From positions 1 through 23,672 of IMG/VR virus record IMGVR_UViG_3300018421_000211: 23,672 nucleotides of DNA; one strand, given 5' to 3'. Position 1 is the stretch's first letter. Each line of letters begins with the position of its first letter. The translations under genes were made by a program, and so were the position numbers. Below the pieces are notes generated by a model. The model ran no database searches. It was given only the letters and a program-made list of their open reading frames with translations, and was not told where the DNA came from. Below, one piece after another: positions 20,613 through 23,672 of the stretch. Origin of the DNA: a virus.

Positions 20613-21151
20613 TACATTCCTCCCATTAATTCAGGTCTAGCCATTAAACCACCAGCTTGTTGTGGCATTTCTTCTACTTCTTCAGCATCAGCTAATCTAG
20701 GCTCTTTAACTTCTTTACCTGCATATTTCATTTTACCCATATCATTAATAAAGCTTTCATTATCTAAATCTTGTAATGATATTCTTAAATTTTTAATACC
20801 TGCTCTTACACCAATTGCAGTAACCATTTCCATTAAAGGTTCAATAATTAAGAATCCTACATCTGGACTAAATTCACCTTCAGTAAATCCTGCAAATGTA
20901 ATAACTCTAACAATAGCTTCTACAGGTACACCTGCATCCATCATAGCAATCATCTCTTCTAATGCTTGAGGTGTAGTAATTCTTTCCCAAAGATTTTCTA
21001 ATAATTCTTCTGGGTCAGTATGTTTTGGTGGATGCTCCCAAGGATAATTACCTGGAGTATCTGTTAAAGATTGACCTGGTACTGGAGCATCAAATGGATT
21101 GACTTGAGGCTCTTGTGTTGAATCTGATAAAGGTATATTACGATTTGCCAT
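20612..21151 (-). CDS. Putative structural protein with NPF motif (179 aa)
   Basis: I place the start at ATG 21151; an in-frame GTG at 21157 lies six bases upstream and either is possible, since the ribosome site (cagga/aggtgg) is ambiguous. The N-terminal ~45 residues are Pro-rich and flexible and carry NPFDAP at residue 18, like the repeated NPF motif of the 1218-aa protein. A helical domain follows (EELLENLWERIT, EEMIAMMDAGVPVEAIVRVI), then an acidic C-terminus ending in Met/Gly-rich residues. It resembles small virion proteins of marine podoviruses. A scaffold, core or assembly factor is possible. Function inferred from context. Confidence 0.6.
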   Translation of the reverse strand: MANRNIPLSDSTQEPQVNPFDAPVPGQSLTDTPGNYPWEHPPKHTDPEELLENLWERITTPQALEEMIAMMDAGVPVEAIVRVITFAGFTEGEFSPDVGFLIIEPLMEMVTAIGVRAGIKNLRISLQDLDNESFINDMGKMKYAGKEVKEPRLADAEEVEEMPQQAGGLMARPELMGGM

Positions 21152-21572
21152 ATCCACCTATTCCTGCATAATATTTTGCCGTTGCGAATCTTCTCATTCT
21201 TGATTGTACTTCTCCTAGTTTTTCTTGATAACTTGCAGTTCCAACTTTACTTCTTCCAGGTGCTTGACCACCATAAGTTCTTGGAGATTCCATACCAATA
21301 CCTACTTTACCTGGTAATGTTTTCTTTTGTTTCATTAACATATTTAATGTATTTAAATAGGTATTATAAAAAGTACCTTTAGCTGCTTCTTGTGAAGTTT
21401 TCTTATATGCTTCTTTTATTTTTTCCCAAGGACTTTTCTTTGATGGTTTCCAAACACCATCTTCATAAGTTCCACCTGGGTCTGGATCTGTACTTCCCAT
21501 TGTCCAATCTGTAGCTGCTCTTGTTGCTACATTTCTTACAGCATTATTAAATATTGTTTTTAAGTCTTGCAT
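21138..21572 (-). CDS. Putative structural protein (144 aa)
   Basis: The 144-aa basic protein starts at ATG 21572 behind GGAGTAATC. It has an N-terminal helix (MQDLKTIFNNAVRNVATRAA), a Gly/Asp/Pro-rich loop, a charged helix (SPWEKIKEAYKKTSQEA) and a Gly-rich, basic C-terminus (YYAGIGGYGKS). No catalytic motif, membrane span or signal peptide. It overlaps the start of the next gene and follows the 456-aa Ala/Gln-rich virion protein. Synteny suggests a minor virion or tail protein; not recognised as any named family. Confidence 0.55.
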   Translation of the reverse strand: MQDLKTIFNNAVRNVATRAATDWTMGSTDPDPGGTYEDGVWKPSKKSPWEKIKEAYKKTSQEAAKGTFYNTYLNTLNMLMKQKKTLPGKVGIGMESPRTYGGQAPGRSKVGTASYQEKLGEVQSRMRRFATAKYYAGIGGYGKS

Positions 21573-21580
21573 GATTACTC

Positions 21581-22951
21581 CTATGGATTATAATTACTAA
21601 ATACACTCATACCAAATTGACCTAACATTGCATAGAGTGCTGATTTCTGTGCAGAGTTTTGTAAGTCAAAGGTAGTTGTTCTTTCTAAAGCAGCAATAGC
21701 TAAGTTGTGATTTCTATTAGCTTCGTTTTCAGATGCAGCATTAACCCATGATGCTTCATCTCTCCATTGTTGCCATAGTGATGATAATGCAAAGTTACTT
21801 AAGTTTAATAAGTTCATTGCATTCGTTTCATTAGCAGCATTAATAGCTGCTGTATTTGCAGTATTGATTTGTCTTCTCCAAGTTGTATTGGATTGATCAA
21901 TAATTCTTTGATTCTCTACATTAAATCTTTGTCTAGCATCTTCAAGTGTAGCATTAAATTGTGCTATTGCAGCTTCTCTTTGTGCATTTGCATCAGCTAT
22001 TGCTGTAGCATTTTTAGCATTTAAAGCTTCTACTTTATTAACTTCAGATATATTAAATTGATTCATAGCATCCATTCGTTTAGCATTTTGTTCTTGAATG
22101 TTTGCATTTAATGAATCATAAAATTGATTTACTTGATTTTGACTAGTCGCATTAAACTGAAGTGCAGCATTTCTTGCAGCATTATCTGTTAGTAACTGCT
22201 GTTGTCTTGCTTGTAAATTTTGTAGGTTAGCTTGTTGCTGATTAGATAGATTTGATAAATCCATCTGTAAGTATGATTGAGCATTAACTAACGCAGCTTG
22301 CTGGTTATTAGCTAAATTCTGGAATATAACTTGTTTATAAGTTTCAGCATCAGCAGCAGCAATAGGAACAGAAGATTGTAATATACCTTCAGCTAAAGCT
22401 TCTCCTAACATTGTAGAAGAACCTAAACCTCTAGCTTGCATTGTAGCTTTTGCAGCTTCAGCAGCACCTCTAGCAAATGCAGGTAAAGGTGAACCTGTTT
22501 GTACTGACTGTTGTATATCTTGAGAGATACTTGCTAATTGACCTTGTACAGTTGCTCTAGGATCTAGATTAGCTAAAGACTGTTGGGCTGCAGTCATAGG
22601 AGCCGTTACAGTTCCTTGTGCAGCTTGCATTGTAGGTGCTTGTCCAATTAATGCAGCTTGATATTGTGCAGCTGTTTGTGGAGTTATAGCACCCACTTGA
22701 GCCGCTGTACCCGCAGCAGAAGTTGCAGCCAAACCTGCAGTTGCTGTAGGGGATGTTGCAGCTACCGTTCCAGTTACACCTGGAGTTGATAATAATTCTT
22801 GTTGTTGTACCTGCTGTACTTGAGGAGTTATTGTTGTACCTTGAGGTAATGTAGGAGTACTTAATAAACTCTCAACTAAACTTACAGCAGACTTACTGCC
22901 TGTCTGTTGTGCTTGTGAAGGTGTTACTGCACCTGTTGCTAGATCTGCCAT
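21581..22951 (-). CDS. Ala/Gln/Asn-rich coiled-coil virion protein (456 aa)
   Basis: The 456-aa protein has a low-complexity N-terminal half rich in Ala, Gln, Thr and Pro (TGTVAATSPTATAGLAATSA). From about residue 200 a long series of helices with many Asn/Gln and Ala follows (NLSNQQQANLQNLQARQQQL, NAQREAAIAQFNATLEDARQ), ending in a more hydrophobic tail (LYAMLGQFGMSVFSNYNP). A long helical bundle of this kind fits an internal core or ejected protein (compare T7 gp14, a smaller Ala-rich protein) or a fibre shaft. Its ATG overlaps the stop of the basic peptide gene as TAATG. Placement just before the other internal-protein candidates supports a virion role. Confidence 0.6.
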   Translation of the reverse strand: MADLATGAVTPSQAQQTGSKSAVSLVESLLSTPTLPQGTTITPQVQQVQQQELLSTPGVTGTVAATSPTATAGLAATSAAGTAAQVGAITPQTAAQYQAALIGQAPTMQAAQGTVTAPMTAAQQSLANLDPRATVQGQLASISQDIQQSVQTGSPLPAFARGAAEAAKATMQARGLGSSTMLGEALAEGILQSSVPIAAADAETYKQVIFQNLANNQQAALVNAQSYLQMDLSNLSNQQQANLQNLQARQQQLLTDNAARNAALQFNATSQNQVNQFYDSLNANIQEQNAKRMDAMNQFNISEVNKVEALNAKNATAIADANAQREAAIAQFNATLEDARQRFNVENQRIIDQSNTTWRRQINTANTAAINAANETNAMNLLNLSNFALSSLWQQWRDEASWVNAASENEANRNHNLAIAALERTTTFDLQNSAQKSALYAMLGQFGMSVFSNYNP

Positions 22952-23085
22952 TATACTCTTCCTTGTCCTTTATATTTTTTTTTGTGTGATAATCTTTTAC
23001 GTTTATTAGGTGACTTTGAATGTCTACCTGGTCTCTTTGCTCTTTTTGTATCTAACTTTGTAAATTCCTTAAATTTTCTAGCCAT
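22951..23085 (-). CDS. Very basic small peptide (44 aa)
   Basis: ATG 23085 overlaps the stop of the tail-fibre-like gene and TAA 22951-22953 overlaps the next ATG, both as TAATG, which strongly supports translation. The 44 residues are about half Lys and Arg (MARKFKEFTKLDTKRAKRPG, then SPNKRKRLSHKKKYKGQG). I have seen similar 'RPGRHSK-SPNKR' peptides in marine phages. No hydrophobic core; probably disordered and nucleic-acid binding. Its position inside the virion cluster suggests a DNA-associated virion component. Confidence 0.65.
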   Translation of the reverse strand: MARKFKEFTKLDTKRAKRPGRHSKSPNKRKRLSHKKKYKGQGRV

Positions 23086-23672
23086 TATCTCGCAGTTGCT
23101 GGAATGTTATTTGTTCCTACTAATGGGTTTTCTGCAAATGCCATATAGATATATGTACTTCCTGAAGCGTTCATAAAGGCAGAAGTTGCTTTTAATTTAA
23201 AACCTTGTGATAAAAAATCTATTGCTCCATTTACTTCTTCTGCATCAGATGCATTAGCTTTTAATTCTGCTGTTGCAACATTAAATGAATCTCTTTTATT
23301 ATCAAACATTCCCCACTCTCCTGTGGTATTAGTTCTTTTCATCATAACAAAAGCTGGTTTAAATCCAGTATAAACAAACGTACCATCGGTGCTTCCGTTA
23401 CCTGTGTAACTACCAAACTTGCTGTAGCCTTTTTTCTCTGCGAAGCAGTAGGATATGTAATCTGTGCCAGAATTATTGACTGAAGTTCCAGAACCTACTG
23501 TAAATAAACTAGAAGTCGGTTCAGTATCATTAAAATAAGCTGAAGCTGTTCCTGACGCATCTGTTAAATTTAATTTAATAAATTTTGTTGCACCTAAATC
23601 TTTATGATAAACAATCCAATCTCTAGTATTATCTCTATCTTTAAATATCATTAATGAAGGTGTTGTTCCAAG
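23085..23672 (-). CDS. Tail-fibre-like protein, C-terminal part (5' end outside window)
   Basis: An open minus-strand frame runs from the right edge to TAA 23085-23087, so at least 195 residues of a longer protein are seen. The first Met of the window (23651) is preceded in frame by LGTTPSL, which continues the domain, so it is not the start. Features are beta-rich strands with Asn/Gly/Ser, 'SLMIFKDRDNTRDWIVYHKD' near the visible start, 'GNGSTDGTFVYTGFKPAFVM' in the middle and 'YIYMAFAENPLV' near the end. This combination is common in tail-appendage proteins of marine phages and is probably part of a receptor-binding fibre or tail-tip protein. Family-level identity is by pattern. Confidence 0.7.
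   Translation of the reverse strand, partial: LGTTPSLMIFKDRDNTRDWIVYHKDLGATKFIKLNLTDASGTASAYFNDTEPTSSLFTVGSGTSVNNSGTDYISYCFAEKKGYSKFGSYTGNGSTDGTFVYTGFKPAFVMMKRTNTTGEWGMFDNKRDSFNVATAELKANASDAEEVNGAIDFLSQGFKLKATSAFMNASGSTYIYMAFAENPLVGTNNIPATAR

Overview
The window is a densely packed stretch of an AT-rich tailed-phage genome, most likely a marine virulent podovirus-like phage. I infer a marine host, possibly SAR11-type or another AT-rich bacterioplankton, from the low GC content and from several small protein families typical of marine phages: Lys-rich DUF5872-like proteins, a phage SpeD-like protein, DUF3310, and a tail-region domain of the 'TGNG...FVYTGFKPAFVM' type. I see no integrase, repressor, tRNA, CRISPR array or insertion sequence. 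The assignment rests on recognising families, not on a database search.

Layout. Positions 1-10385 read rightward and hold the early/replication module. It begins with the end of a gp88-like gene and four small unknown genes. Next come a TTG-start zinc/TOPRIM primase, a 58-aa charged linker gene, a GTG-start DnaB-like helicase and a family A DNA polymerase with an unusual CxxCxGxG zinc-type insertion. Two small unknown genes and a 26-aa membrane peptide follow. A strong sigma70-type promoter (6139-6169) then opens a recombination/nuclease module: a candidate ssDNA-binding protein with an acidic tail, an Fe-S PD-(D/E)XK nuclease of Cas4/RecB type, a PD-(D/E)XK resolvase-like nuclease, an unknown protein, a calcineurin-type phosphoesterase, a DUF3310 protein and small unknown genes.

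Two back-to-back terminators at 10366-10440, one per strand, separate this module from a convergent late module read leftward from 23672 to 10440. In transcription order the late module holds: a tail-fibre-like protein that runs off the right edge, a 44-aa basic peptide, a large Ala/Gln-rich virion protein, two small structural candidates, a 414-aa coiled-coil protein and a 1218-aa internal virion/DNA-ejection candidate. A lysis cluster follows: a small membrane protein, a secreted cysteine protein, a T7-lysozyme-like amidase, a holin-like protein, a basic peptide, a membrane-anchored coiled-coil protein and a 43-aa membrane peptide. The module ends with small unknown genes, a SpeD-like pyruvoyl decarboxylase, two beta-rich structural candidates, three Lys-rich small proteins (one upstream of speD) and a 38-aa membrane peptide that abuts the terminator.

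Almost every junction is a TAATG or ATGA overlap or a gap of a few bases, so translation is probably coupled along both modules. Terminase, portal, major capsid and any phage RNA polymerase are not present and presumably lie outside the window. The most unusual elements are the SpeD-like enzyme without a spermidine synthase next to Lys-rich peptides, the zinc-type insertion in the polymerase, GC-rich hairpins inside the 5' ends of two nuclease genes, the NPF motif repeats in the ejection proteins, and several membrane microproteins under 50 aa.
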